DNA of 55,503 nt from Pseudarthrobacter sp. C4D7 (GCF_013359725.1 NZ_JABFMW010000026.1:1-55503); one strand, 5' to 3'. Shown: positions 16,902 to 26,298, numbered from the stretch's first letter. The notes: generated by a model from the letters alone, not told the origin. Made by a program: numbers and translations.

Positions 16902-16938
16902 CCCGCCGCGGCACTTTCTGCCGAAAGGCCGCGGCGGG
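16902..16938 (-). terminator. Hairpin after the M14 carboxypeptidase gene
   Basis: A perfect 11-bp stem (16902-16912 with 16928-16938) has a 15-nt loop, 10 nt past the stop of the M14 gene. No U-tract follows on the minus strand, so it may be a weak or Rho-assisted terminator. The rest of 16714-16947 shows nothing else I can name. Confidence 0.5.
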
Positions 16939-16947
16939 AGGGACCGG

Positions 16948-18012
16948 CTATTCGTCCTCAGCCTCTCCTGCAGGCCGGGATGTCTGTTCGGCGAGCGTGT
17001 TCCAGAAGGAGGTGTCGGCGTCGGCAATGGACCCGTCCGCGATCGCGGCGGCCGTGGCGGTCAGTGTGGTGACTGTCTGCTTGATCAGGTAGCCGTTGCT
17101 GCGCTGGCCCAGGGCGTAGCCATCCAGGTAGTGGTCCGACATGCCGCGCATCTCGAAGAGCAGGGTGGCGATGCCGTATTCCACGGAGATGCCGTTGCGG
17201 CTGATGGTTTCGGCGCTGCCGCCCTGGTACTTGCCCAGGTGGCCCCAGCCGGTGGAGTCGACGTTGTTGAAGACCACGGCGCCGAGCTGCTTGGATTTCT
17301 CGACGACCGCGGGATCGGCGTTGGGGGTGGTGGGATACAGGATGGAGCCGGACACCAGCTTGCCGTCACGTTCGGCCCGGGTGCCCTGGTGGTGCAGGTC
17401 GATCATGTAGTCGATCCGGTATTTGCGCATGACGTTGTTGTGCAGCGCCTGGGTCTCCGGCTGGACCTTGGCCACATGGTCGCGGTTCAGGTCCACGCCC
17501 TCGGCGTTGTAGCGGGTGAGGTGCCGGTCCCCCTTGGCAAGGTAGTTGTCCAGGGAAAAGTTCACGTCCCCCATGGCGCCGTCCGCGTTGAGCATGGGCA
17601 GCACCAGGATGTTCACGCCCTTGAGGATGTCCGCGGACTTACCGGTCCCCAGGTGCTTGATGAACTCCATGGCACCCTCGGTGGTGAGCTGCTCGTTGCC
17701 GTGCTGCTGGGTCAGGTACAGGATGGTGGGCTTGGCGGGATCCGAAATGTACTTGGCCAGGTGGATGTCCCGGCCCTTGACCGTCTTCCCAATGACCTCC
17801 AGCTCCATTGCCGGCTGGCGGGCGTCCTGGTCCTTCAGGAACGAGACCATCTGTTCGTAGGTGGCCAGCTTTGACGTGGTGATCTGGCCGTTGCCGTCGA
17901 AGTTGGGGCCCTCGCCCACCGCGTGTGCCAGTGGGGCAGGTCCTGCGACGACGGCGAGCGCCAGCGCGCCGGAGACAGCAAGGGTCCTGAAAGATGCCAG
18001 GGATTTCTTCAC
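16948..18012 (-). CDS. Secreted M14 family zinc carboxypeptidase
   Basis: A 354-residue exported metallopeptidase. The GTG start follows AGAGGT. The signal peptide runs through SGALALAVVAGPAPLAHA. Zinc ligands are His and Glu of QQHGNEQLTTEG and the His of MIDLHHQGTRAE; the arginine pair and specificity region include EGVDLNRDHV. The catalytic glutamate is probably in TLLFEMRGMSDHYLDG. M14 enzymes trim C-terminal residues from peptides outside the cell, matching the S8 protease elsewhere in the window. Three 11-bp-spaced repeats resembling a Pho box lie about 100 bp upstream. Confidence 0.9.
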   Translation of the reverse strand: MKKSLASFRTLAVSGALALAVVAGPAPLAHAVGEGPNFDGNGQITTSKLATYEQMVSFLKDQDARQPAMELEVIGKTVKGRDIHLAKYISDPAKPTILYLTQQHGNEQLTTEGAMEFIKHLGTGKSADILKGVNILVLPMLNADGAMGDVNFSLDNYLAKGDRHLTRYNAEGVDLNRDHVAKVQPETQALHNNVMRKYRIDYMIDLHHQGTRAERDGKLVSGSILYPTTPNADPAVVEKSKQLGAVVFNNVDSTGWGHLGKYQGGSAETISRNGISVEYGIATLLFEMRGMSDHYLDGYALGQRSNGYLIKQTVTTLTATAAAIADGSIADADTSFWNTLAEQTSRPAGEAEDE

Positions 18013-18104
18013 AGTGCTTTACCTCTTTCGAGTGCATCGGGGTGCCGCCGGCCGGCTCCCTCGCCGGAGCGGCATGTGACTTCAGCCAACCAAGCTTAAC
18101 GAAA

Positions 18105-18133
18105 CCTGTCAATAACCTGAACAAATCCTGTAA
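18105..18133. promoter_or_regulatory. Three 11-bp-spaced direct repeats, Pho-box-like
   Basis: On the plus strand CCTGTCA (18105), CCTGAAC (18116) and CCTGTAA (18127) recur every 11 bp with AT-rich four-base gaps (ATAA, AAAT). One helical turn between direct repeats is typical of OmpR/PhoB-type response regulators, and the units resemble the enterobacterial Pho box. TAAGCT lies 6 nt downstream on the minus strand and could be a -10 for the M14 gene. The rest of 18013-18235 shows no other feature. Confidence 0.45.
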
Positions 18134-18235
18134 GCACTGCCGTGGAATCCGGCGGAGCCGGGGGGACGGAACACCGCGACACAAAGAGGTGCTGATTTGC
18201 CCCGGGGCGGCTGTCTGGATTTATGTGAGAGTGAA

Positions 18236-18336
18236 CCATCCGGAGCGGCCGAGAGACCTGGCTCGATGACGCCGCAGCAACCACGCCCCAGCAGGACTCC
18301 TGCCGGGGCGGAAGGTGCTACTGCCAGGACCGATGG
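18236..18336 (+). ncRNA. SAM-I (S-box) riboswitch
   Basis: The leader matches the S-box core in order: CCATC (P1, 18236-18240), CCGAGAGACCTGGCTCGATGA, then GCCGCAGCAACC, a P3 hairpin (CGCCCCAGCAGG...CCTGCCGGGGCG region), GGTGCTACTGCC, and GATGG closing P1 at 18332-18336. S-adenosylmethionine binding to this class shuts off methionine synthesis or uptake genes. It ends 16 nt before the start of a methionine-synthase-like gene. The ribosome site GGAAAGGAAG lies right after P1, so control of translation initiation is more likely than attenuation. Confidence 0.85.
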
Positions 18337-18352
18337 AAAGGAAGCTTCCAGC

Positions 18353-19561
18353 ATGCCCCTGAACACAGACCACATCCGCGTCACCCACGCCGGATCGTTG
18401 CCCCGCACCCCTGAGCTCATCGCGGCCAACGCCGCCAAGGAGACCGGGGGCGTCACCCCGGAGTTCCTGGACCTCCTGGAGGCCTCCGTGGCCGGCGTGG
18501 TCCAGCGCCAGAAGGACCTGGGCATCGACATTCCCAATGACGGCGAATACGGCCACACCATGTCCAGCTCCGTTGACTACGGCGCCTGGTGGAACTACTC
18601 CTTCGCGCGGCTGGGCGGCCTGGAGCCCACCAACGTGGACCGCTGGGCCGACGCCCAGGTGCACCGCTCCTCCCCCGGCAACATCGTGCTGACCTCCTTC
18701 CCCGACCGGCGCGACCGGCAGGCATTCAACGAGGCCTACAACGATCCGTCCTCGGGCATCCTGGCCCACCGCAAGAGCGTCACCCAGCCCAAAATTGCCG
18801 GTCCCCTGACCTACACAGGGCAGGACCTGGTGGCGTCCGACATCAGGAACCTGAAGAAGGGCCTGGCTGCGGCCGGCCTTTCGGACGGCTTCGTAGCATC
18901 CCTCTCCCCCGGCTCCTGCGCCCGGGTGGCCAATGAGTACTACAAAAGCGACGAGGAACTGCTGTACGCCTGCGCCGACGCCATGCGCGAGGAATACAAG
19001 GCCATCATCGACGCAGGCCTGACTGTGCAGCTGGACGATCCATCGCTGGCCGAGAGCTGGGACCAGATCAACCCCGAGCCGAGCCTGGAGGACTACCTGA
19101 AGTTCATCCAGCTGCGCGTGGAGGCCACCAACTGGGCACTGCGGGACCTGCCGCAGGAACAGATCCGCCTGCACGTCTGCTGGGGCTCCTGGCAAGGCCC
19201 GCACACCACGGACATTCCGTTCGCGGACATCGTCGGCTCGGTGCTGCAGGTCAACGCCGGCGCATACTCGTTCGAGGCAGCCAACGTCCGCCATGAACAC
19301 GAATGGCGCGTGTGGGAGGACACCAAGCTCCCCGAGGGCAAGGTCATTATCCCTGGCGTCGTCTCGCACGCCACCAACGTGGTGGAACACCCTGACCTGG
19401 TGGCCGACCGAATTGTCCGCTTTGCCGACGTCGTGGGCCGCGAGAACGTCATCGCCTCCACCGACTGCGGCCTGGGCGGCAGGGTGCACCCCCAGATCGC
19501 TTTCGCCAAGCTGGAGGCCCTTGGGGAGGGCGCGCGCCGCGCCACCAGCCGCCTCTGGTAG
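18353..19561 (+). CDS. Cobalamin-independent methionine synthase II family protein
   Basis: A 402-residue protein related to the C-terminal catalytic half of MetE. The start is the ATG at 18353 after GGAAAGGAAG. The family core begins RVTHAGSLPRTPEL and has NDGEYGHTMSSSVDYGAWW. Likely zinc or substrate positions lie in RLHVCWGSWQGPHTTDIP (His-x-Cys), YSFEAANVRHEHEW and the closing NVIASTDCGLGG, whose cysteine matches the last MetE zinc ligand. The N-terminal MetE half is absent, so it is a short methyltransferase of the MetE-C type; the methyl donor is unknown. The SAM-I riboswitch in its leader supports a role in methionine supply. Confidence 0.85.
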   Translation: MPLNTDHIRVTHAGSLPRTPELIAANAAKETGGVTPEFLDLLEASVAGVVQRQKDLGIDIPNDGEYGHTMSSSVDYGAWWNYSFARLGGLEPTNVDRWADAQVHRSSPGNIVLTSFPDRRDRQAFNEAYNDPSSGILAHRKSVTQPKIAGPLTYTGQDLVASDIRNLKKGLAAAGLSDGFVASLSPGSCARVANEYYKSDEELLYACADAMREEYKAIIDAGLTVQLDDPSLAESWDQINPEPSLEDYLKFIQLRVEATNWALRDLPQEQIRLHVCWGSWQGPHTTDIPFADIVGSVLQVNAGAYSFEAANVRHEHEWRVWEDTKLPEGKVIIPGVVSHATNVVEHPDLVADRIVRFADVVGRENVIASTDCGLGGRVHPQIAFAKLEALGEGARRATSRLW

Positions 19562-19579
19562 CTGCGGAAGGTGGATCTG

Positions 19580-19636
19580 GAAACGCCGGTTCCGTGCCCT
19601 GCCTGAATCAGGTGCACGCGACCGGCGTTTCGTTTT
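19580..19636 (+). terminator. Terminator of the methionine-synthase-like gene
   Basis: An 11-bp stem, GAAACGCCGGT at 19580-19590 with its complement at 19621-19631, encloses a 30-nt loop that contains a small CCTGA/TCAGG hairpin. GTTTT follows on the plus strand. Confidence 0.7.
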
Positions 19637-19771
19637 GCCAGGCTTGCTAAACTAGGTAAGTCCGACCAGGAATCGGTCCACCCCCATCAACCACCGCAAA
19701 TGTGGTGCGCTATGGCGCGCTCTTTTTTGTGGCGGCAGCAACGCCAATCCCCGCAGGAGAACCAGTACTTC

Positions 19772-20401
19772 ATGACAGCCCTGGCACCCGAAACATTCCA
19801 CGAACAGCTCATGAGCCGCCGCTACGAACCCAGCGTTGCTGCCGTCAACGAGCTCTGCGACTCCCTGCAGGAGACCAAGCCGGGAACCGTGGTCCCCTAC
19901 GTGGATCCCATGCACGACGTGGAGGAGTGCCGCATCATCAGCCTGTTCTCCAACATCGGTGAGGCCGACCCATCCGGGTTCATCACCGCCGGGGACCAGG
20001 ACGCCGCCACCCGCATGCTCGGCCTCCAGTGGACGCTGGGCCTGCGTCCCGAGTTCGTCATGCCGTGGAATGTCCATCCGTGGCACGTTCCGGGCGAAGT
20101 CAACGGCAAGTTCACCCCGGACCAGATCCAGGCCGGCCTGAAGCCGCTGCTGAAGTTTCTTGCCCTGGTGCCCCGCGCCTCGGTCATCGTGGCGCACGGC
20201 ACCGAAGCCAACCGCCTGGCCAACCTGCTGCTGAAGACCGAGGTACCGCTGCTGTGGCGCCGTGGTTTGAAGACCTACAAGGTCCGTTCCCTGAGCGGCC
20301 GCGCGTTCGCCGGCTCCCCGGCCCGCCAGGAGGAATACCTCGATGACATGCGGGCGGCGTACACCGACGCCATGGCACGTACGGGCATCGCCAAGCCATA
20401 A
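19772..20401 (+). CDS. Uracil-DNA glycosylase superfamily protein
   Basis: A 209-residue protein starting at the ATG at 19772 with AGGAG about 11 nt upstream. The in-frame region back to 19700 lacks homology. It shows the UDG-superfamily pattern in atypical form: VVPYVDPMHDVEECRIISLF in place of the usual GQDPY motif, EFVMPWNVHPWHVPGE, and VIVAHGTEANRLANLL in the position of the C-terminal HPS-type loop. Family members remove uracil from DNA. The divergent motif A means activity cannot be assumed. It ends at a long shared terminator facing the DUF3151 gene. Confidence 0.75.
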   Translation: MTALAPETFHEQLMSRRYEPSVAAVNELCDSLQETKPGTVVPYVDPMHDVEECRIISLFSNIGEADPSGFITAGDQDAATRMLGLQWTLGLRPEFVMPWNVHPWHVPGEVNGKFTPDQIQAGLKPLLKFLALVPRASVIVAHGTEANRLANLLLKTEVPLLWRRGLKTYKVRSLSGRAFAGSPARQEEYLDDMRAAYTDAMARTGIAKP

Positions 20402-20405
20402 ACGA

Positions 20406-20454
20406 ACGACGGCGGGTGGTCACCTTTCCAGGAAAGGTGACCACCCGCCGTCGT
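20406..20454. terminator. 24-bp bidirectional terminator hairpin
   Basis: A perfect 24-bp inverted repeat (20406-20429 with 20431-20454) has a one-base centre. It begins ACGACGGCGGGTGG. It lies between the convergent UDG-family and DUF3151 genes and is followed by TCGTTT on the plus strand. It shares its outer arm with hairpins at 29141 and 34300. Confidence 0.85.
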
Positions 20455-20474
20455 CGTTTAAGCCCAAAGGCCCC

Positions 20475-20897
20475 CTACTTGCCTTCGATGGCAGCCTTCG
20501 CGGTGGGGTCTGAGTCGTTGAGGAACTTCTCGATCCGGTCCGTCTCGTCAGCCTCGCCGATGGCCGATGACGCCCGGCCCAGGGAGTAGAGGGCCCGCAG
20601 GAATCCGCGGTTGGGTTCGTGCTCCCACGGGATGGGGCCAACCCCGCGCCAGCCGTTGCGGCGCAGCGCGTCCAGGCCCCGGTGGTAGCCGACCCGGGAG
20701 TAGGCGTAGGAGTCGATGGTGCGTCCTTCCGTCCACGCTTCCTCGGCCAGCACGGCCCAGAGCAGCGAGGACGTGGGGTGCTTGGCAACCAGGTCCAGTG
20801 CCTCGTGGCCGGCCTCCAGCTGGCCGTTCACCTCGGTTTCGGCAGGCAAGAGCGTGGGCTCCGGCCCCATCAGGTTCCGGCGGAACTCGTCCGACAT
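20475..20897 (-). CDS. DUF3151 family protein
   Basis: A 140-residue actinobacterial DUF3151 protein. Typical features are NLMGPEPTLLP near the start, LLWAVLAEEAWTEGRTIDSY, AYSRVGYHRGLDALRRNGWR and the end PNRGFLRALYSLGRAS. The function is unknown. The helical, repeat-like sequence resembles a TPR-like fold. Its ATG directly follows the stop codon of the fba gene with no base between, an arrangement seen widely in actinobacteria, so it is co-expressed with the aldolase. Confidence 0.9.
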   Translation of the reverse strand: MSDEFRRNLMGPEPTLLPAETEVNGQLEAGHEALDLVAKHPTSSLLWAVLAEEAWTEGRTIDSYAYSRVGYHRGLDALRRNGWRGVGPIPWEHEPNRGFLRALYSLGRASSAIGEADETDRIEKFLNDSDPTAKAAIEGK

Positions 20898-21917
<1,020 letters not shown>

Positions 21918-22039
21918 GCTGGCTCCTCTGCTGAGTTTCGTCTGTGGGTGGATGACCCTCAAATAGACCGCTTACGGCTTGGCACCATCCTAGCCATTCC
22001 CGGGCTGGCAGGGTGTTTCGGGTCACCGGTCGGTAATAC

Positions 22040-22714
22040 TCACACGTGCTGGTTGAACACGTGCCGGCGGATCCAGGCGTGCATGGCGATGGCAGCGGCG
22101 GAGGCGGCATTGATGGACCGGGTGGAGCCGAACTGCTCAATGGACAGGGTGGCGACGGCGGCCTGGTGGACTTCCGGGGTCAGGCCCGGCCCCTCCTGGC
22201 CAAACACCAGCACGCAGTCCCGGGGCAGCTCGTACGTCTCCAGCGGCACCGAATCCGGGAAGATGTCGATTCCGATGATCGCCAGCCCCTCCCCTTCCGC
22301 CCACTGGACGAAGTCCTCCACCGTCGTGTGGTGCCGGACGTGCTGGTAGCGGTCGGTGACCATGGCCCCGCGGCGGTTCCACCGGCGCCGGCCGATGATG
22401 TGCACTTCCTTGGCGAGGAAGGCGTTGGCGGTGCGCACCACGGTGCCGATGTTCAGGTCGTGCTGCCAGTTTTCGATGGCCACGTGGAAGTTGTGCCGCC
22501 GCGAGTCCAGCTCCGCCACAATGGCGTCGTGCTTCCAGTAGCGGTATTTGTCCAGCACGTTGCGCCGGTCGCCGTCGGCCAGGAGGTCGGGGTCCCAGTG
22601 GTCGCCTTCGGGCAGTTCCCCTTCCCAGGGCCCGACGCCGACCTCCGCCTTTTCGGGTTCGGCCTCCCCGGGCTGGCGGTCGGGTTCATCTGTCATGCCG
22701 GGCGTTTGGTTCAC
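22040..22714 (-). CDS. SpoU/TrmH family RNA methyltransferase
   Basis: A 224-residue SPOUT-class methyltransferase that should add a 2'-O-methyl group to tRNA or rRNA using SAM. The three family motifs are in order: NIGTVVRTANAFLAKEVHII, VLVFGQEGPGLTPEV, and LSIEQFGSTRSINAASAAAIAM, which form the knotted SAM site. A charged N-terminal tail of about 65 residues precedes the domain. The GTG start lies 6 nt after TAGTGT and may be leaderless; an ATG six codons downstream is the alternative. It is divergent from the HAD gene, and the two share an overlapping CTAGACT promoter centre. Confidence 0.9.
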   Translation of the reverse strand: MNQTPGMTDEPDRQPGEAEPEKAEVGVGPWEGELPEGDHWDPDLLADGDRRNVLDKYRYWKHDAIVAELDSRRHNFHVAIENWQHDLNIGTVVRTANAFLAKEVHIIGRRRWNRRGAMVTDRYQHVRHHTTVEDFVQWAEGEGLAIIGIDIFPDSVPLETYELPRDCVLVFGQEGPGLTPEVHQAAVATLSIEQFGSTRSINAASAAAIAMHAWIRRHVFNQHV

Positions 22715-22767
22715 CCTTCAACACTAGACTGGACTCTTCGGGCAAACATCACAGGCGGAGGCAGGGC

Positions 22768-23604
22768 ATGGCGGACAAGGACCAGGTAGCAGGCAACGCG
22801 GCGGTATACCGGAGCGGCCAGGAGATCGAGTGCTGGCTGACGGACATGGACGGCGTCCTGGTGCACGAAAACCAGCCCATCCCCGGAGCGGCCGAACTGA
22901 TCCAGCGCTGGGTGGACACGTCCAGGCGCTTCCTGGTGCTGACCAACAACTCCATCTTCACGCCGCGCGACCTTGCCGCCCGCCTTCGCGCTTCCGGGCT
23001 GGAGATCCCCGAGGAGAACATCTGGACCTCAGCCCTGGCCACAGCCCAGTTCCTGAAGGACCAGGTCTCCGCCGGCGGCGCGGAATCGGGAAACCGTGCG
23101 TACACCATTGGCGAGGCCGGACTGACGACGGCGCTGCATGAGGCGGGCTTCATCCTCACCGACCAGAACCCGGACTTTGTGGTGCTCGGCGAAACGCGCA
23201 CGTACTCGTTCGAGGCAATCACCACGGCCATCCGCCTGATCCTGGCCGGCGCCCGGTTCATCGCCACCAATCCGGATGCCACGGGCCCGTCCAAGGACGG
23301 CCCAATGCCGGCCACGGGCGCCATCGCGGCCCTGATTACCAAGGCCACCGGCCGTGAGCCCTACATTGTGGGCAAGCCGAACCCCATGATGTTCCGGTCG
23401 GCCATGAACCAGATCGATGCCCATTCCGAGACCACGGCCATGATCGGCGACCGGATGGACACGGACATCATTGCCGGGATGGAGGCAGGGCTGCACACCG
23501 TCCTGGTCCTCAGCGGCATCACGCACAAGGACGACATCGCCGCCTACCCGTTCCGGCCCAACCAGGTGCTGAACTCGGTGGCGGACCTGAAGAACCAGAT
23601 CTAG
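22768..23604 (+). CDS. HAD-IIA family hydrolase (NagD/PGP-like phosphatase)
   Basis: A 278-residue HAD-superfamily phosphatase of class IIA. The nucleophile motif is WLTDMDGVLVHE, motif II is LVLTNNSIFTPRDLA, the cap includes FVVLGETRTYSFEAI, and motifs III/IV are VGKPNPMMF and AMIGDRMDTDIIAGMEAG. Relatives dephosphorylate sugar phosphates, nucleotides or p-nitrophenyl phosphate; the substrate here is not evident. The ATG follows GGAGG. Its TAG stop and that of the convergent lipase-like gene share one palindromic CTAG (23601-23604). Confidence 0.9.
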   Translation: MADKDQVAGNAAVYRSGQEIECWLTDMDGVLVHENQPIPGAAELIQRWVDTSRRFLVLTNNSIFTPRDLAARLRASGLEIPEENIWTSALATAQFLKDQVSAGGAESGNRAYTIGEAGLTTALHEAGFILTDQNPDFVVLGETRTYSFEAITTAIRLILAGARFIATNPDATGPSKDGPMPATGAIAALITKATGREPYIVGKPNPMMFRSAMNQIDAHSETTAMIGDRMDTDIIAGMEAGLHTVLVLSGITHKDDIAAYPFRPNQVLNSVADLKNQI

Positions 23605-24641
23605 AAGATACTGACCCGGGAGCCGCCCCGGGGCAGCGGGAAGAACTCGTCCAGCAGGCCCGTGACCAGGGGCCGGTAGATCTGCGGGTTCCAGCCCGGG
23701 CTGGCGTGCGCGGGCGCGGCCCCCGTGGTCTGCAGGTTGCTGGAAACCATGTTGTCCTTGAAGACGACGGCCCAGGTTTCGGCCGCGGTTTCATAGTCGA
23801 CGGTGGCGTCCTTCGGGTTGCCGATGTACGCCATCCTGGCCGTGCCAAGTTTTCCGGCGAACTGGCTTCCCTCGAAGTGGTAGATGTAGGCGGACTCCGT
23901 CTGGACCAGGACGTTGGAAGGGGCAATGGGTGAGAGCTGCTCCAATGTCTGGTTCAGGATCTGGCGCCAGCTCCGTTCGTCCTTGTGGATGATCCGTTCC
24001 CCCAGTTCGTAGCCGCCGCGCAGCGTTGAGGGGAACCGGACGCCGCTTTCATAGAGGAAGACCACGCCGTCGAACCAGCTTTGGTCCAGGACGTCGTGGG
24101 CGCTGTAGGGGGTGGAGTCGAGGAGGATGAACTGGACCTGGACGCCCTCCAGGGCCAGCAGCCGGGCTGCCACCTGTGTGGCGAGCATGCCGCCGAAACT
24201 GTGCCCGTAGAAGAAGAGCTTGGTGATCTTCTCGGCGGCGATGTAGTCGGTGATCGCGTGGACCACCTCGGTGATGTTCAGGCCCAGGTTGGAATATCCG
24301 ACGGCGGCGAGCCGGGCCCGTTTGTTAAGCGAGCCCCGAAGGGTGTTCAGGATCCACTGCGCTTCTTCCCAGCTGGTTTTGTAGCCGGGGAACAGGAACC
24401 AGCTGGCGTCCTTGTAGTAGGCGTCGGCGAAGTCGTCGGCGACGGGGAGGACCCTGGTGCTGCGGCGCTGGGACTGGACTTCACGGGTCATCAGCATGTC
24501 CGCGGCCAGCAGTCCGGAGACGCCGGCGCCGGTCAGGAACGTCCGGCGCGAAAAGCGCTTCAGGGCAGCCGCATCCGCCAGCAGCCGGGCGTTCAGGACC
24601 CCGCTCCGGTGCTGCGCACTGACCTCCCCCTCATACGGCAC
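23601..24641 (-). CDS. Tat-exported alpha/beta hydrolase
   Basis: A 346-residue alpha/beta-hydrolase. The GTG at 24641 is the furthest supported start. A twin-arginine signal is visible at about residues 30-55: FSRRTFLTGAGVSGLLAAD, so it is likely folded before export. The nucleophile elbow is FYGHSFGGMLATQ, with a conserved strand FILLDSTPYSAHDV. The acid and histidine are not certain from sequence alone; GDPKD-like IGNPKDATVDY and the C-terminal region are candidates. It resembles actinobacterial hydrolases annotated as lipase or esterase. The stop overlaps the convergent HAD gene. Confidence 0.8.
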   Translation of the reverse strand: MPYEGEVSAQHRSGVLNARLLADAAALKRFSRRTFLTGAGVSGLLAADMLMTREVQSQRRSTRVLPVADDFADAYYKDASWFLFPGYKTSWEEAQWILNTLRGSLNKRARLAAVGYSNLGLNITEVVHAITDYIAAEKITKLFFYGHSFGGMLATQVAARLLALEGVQVQFILLDSTPYSAHDVLDQSWFDGVVFLYESGVRFPSTLRGGYELGERIIHKDERSWRQILNQTLEQLSPIAPSNVLVQTESAYIYHFEGSQFAGKLGTARMAYIGNPKDATVDYETAAETWAVVFKDNMVSSNLQTTGAAPAHASPGWNPQIYRPLVTGLLDEFFPLPRGGSRVSIF

Positions 24642-24710
24642 AGTCCTACCGTAAGCCCAGCCGGACGCCGCGCGGCAATGCCCGGGGGTAACCGTTCGGT
24701 GGCGCAGGCG

Positions 24711-25331
24711 TCAGCTGGCGGCCTGCCCCTCCGTTGCCGGGAAAGGGGCCTGCGGTTCCTGCTGGCGGCGGAGGATTTCCAGGCCGATGTCGTTGTAGCG
24801 GCCCAGCAGGTCGGCACCGTCGGGGGCTGCCGGGTTATCCAGCAGGGCGAAGGTGGCGTCGCTGGCGTACAGCAGTTCCTGGTCCGTGTACTCGGTCAGC
24901 GGGCGGCCGTAAAGCTCTTCGATCCACATGACCGGCAGTTGGGGGAATTCGCCTGCGTGCTCGCCGCCGGGAAAGAGTTCCCGCACGTCATCGTCCACCA
25001 GGAGCGGCCGCCGGCGGGTGTCATCACCGGCAGTCCAGTCGCGCGTTGCGGGGGTGAGCTGCAGGGAGACCCCTGCGGAGGGAATGCCCGGGACGGATTT
25101 GGTGTCCATGGCGTTGAGGTCGCTGCGCAGTCCGGCCAATGCCGAGGATTCCACGAGGCCAGCCTGTGAGAGATCGACGCAGATGCGGCAACGGATGCCC
25201 ATCCTCCGGACGCGGCGGATGATGTGGACCAGTTCAGCACGGGATTCGTGGTGAAGGGCCCCCCGGATTTCAATCCGGACGATGTCCGCAGGGACATCAA
25301 GGCTAACGAGTGCGTCTAGCGCGCGGTCCAT
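24711..25331 (-). CDS. STAS-like domain protein
   Basis: A 206-residue protein whose first 110 residues look like a STAS (anti-sigma antagonist) domain: ALVSLDVPADIVRIEIRGAL, then GIRCRICVDLSQAGLVESSALAGL, where the serine pair sits where SpoIIAA-type proteins are phosphorylated. The C-terminal half (ELYGRPLTEYTDQELLYASD, then NDIGLEILRRQQEP) is an unassigned helical region. The ATG follows GGAG at 5 nt. The next gene upstream encodes a GAF-ANTAR regulator on the same strand, so both may belong to one signalling unit. Confidence 0.75.
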   Translation of the reverse strand: MDRALDALVSLDVPADIVRIEIRGALHHESRAELVHIIRRVRRMGIRCRICVDLSQAGLVESSALAGLRSDLNAMDTKSVPGIPSAGVSLQLTPATRDWTAGDDTRRRPLLVDDDVRELFPGGEHAGEFPQLPVMWIEELYGRPLTEYTDQELLYASDATFALLDNPAAPDGADLLGRYNDIGLEILRRQQEPQAPFPATEGQAAS

Positions 25332-25413
25332 AGGTACTCCAAAAGAGGTTCTATGGCCGACGGCTCAACCTCCGCAAGCGTAACCCTCCCCGGGCCCCCG
25401 CACAACCTGCCGT

Positions 25414-26181
25414 TCAGGCCCGCGAACCCGGGCTGACCTTGCCCGGTTCCTGGTAGTGGGTCCGCGCACCGGCGCCCCCGACCGAATCCACCAACGACTT
25501 GGCGATGTCCCGCAGCTTGGTGTTGCTGTTGCTGGACGCCTCCGTGAGGATTTCGACGGCGGCTTCCTGGCTGCACCGGTTCTGCGCCATAACGATGCCG
25601 ATGGCGATGTCGATGATGGTCCGCGATTCCAGTGTGGCCCGAAGGTTTGACGCACTGTCAGCGTGCAGCGAGAACCGGACAGCGAGCCGCAGGGCTTCGG
25701 AGATTTCCCTGGTGAAGTCCCTGGCCCTGTCCGCGGCCGGTCCGTCGAACTTGCGCGGGGCGTCGGAGTAAAGGTTCAGGGCGGCTTTGGCTTCCCCCTG
25801 AAGGTTGAACGGCAGCGACAGCACCGAGCGCAAGCCGTGGGAAGCAACCGCGGCCGCATAGTCAGGACCCCAGCGGTCCTCCTGCAACAGGTCAGGAACG
25901 TAGACTTCACGCTCTTCCTTCGCCGCGGACAAACACGGGCCCTGGGCCAGGGAGTACTGGATTTCATCCACCTCCCGCGCCGATTCGCTGCTCCAGCCGA
26001 TGGTGGCCGCCTTGCGGTCGCGGAGCAACGTGATGCCGCACAGGGCGTCATCGCCGTCGCCTGCCATTTGGTGCGCGGAAAAGCGCGCCAACTCGTTGAG
26101 GAAGTCCTCGAAATCGGCGCTTTCCAGGATGAGGTTCTGGACCTGGTCCGTGGGGCTCAAAGGCTGTTGTGGGGGGAGCAA
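25414..26181 (-). CDS. GAF and ANTAR domain antiterminator
   Basis: A 255-residue cytoplasmic sensor-regulator. The GAF domain spans about residues 20-170 (LCGITLLRDRKAATIGWSS, LAQGPCLSAAKEEREVYVPD, LRSVLSLPFNL). It is followed by an RNA-binding ANTAR domain at about 175-235: LRATLESRTIIDIAIGIVMA, with QNRCSQEAAVEILTEASSNS. Such proteins bind paired hexaloop RNA hairpins and prevent transcription termination. The start is probably TTG at 26181, with GGAG about 10 nt upstream. The signal sensed is unknown. It lies upstream of the STAS gene. Confidence 0.88.
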   Translation of the reverse strand: MLPPQQPLSPTDQVQNLILESADFEDFLNELARFSAHQMAGDGDDALCGITLLRDRKAATIGWSSESAREVDEIQYSLAQGPCLSAAKEEREVYVPDLLQEDRWGPDYAAAVASHGLRSVLSLPFNLQGEAKAALNLYSDAPRKFDGPAADRARDFTREISEALRLAVRFSLHADSASNLRATLESRTIIDIAIGIVMAQNRCSQEAAVEILTEASSNSNTKLRDIAKSLVDSVGGAGARTHYQEPGKVSPGSRA

Positions 26182-26267
26182 AATGCGGGGTCTCCAAGCA
26201 ACTGAAAGTGTTAACGCAAATGATAAATCAGCCGCGTGTACCGGGCCAACACCGGTCCCCCATATGT

Positions 26268-26298
26268 CACGGTGCCGGCCACAGCGGCCGGCACCGTG
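26268..26298 (-). terminator. Hairpin after pyrE
   Basis: A perfect 13-bp stem (26268-26280 with 26286-26298) and a 5-nt loop end 6 nt from the pyrE stop. There is no clear U-tract, so its strength as an intrinsic terminator is uncertain. Confidence 0.6.
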
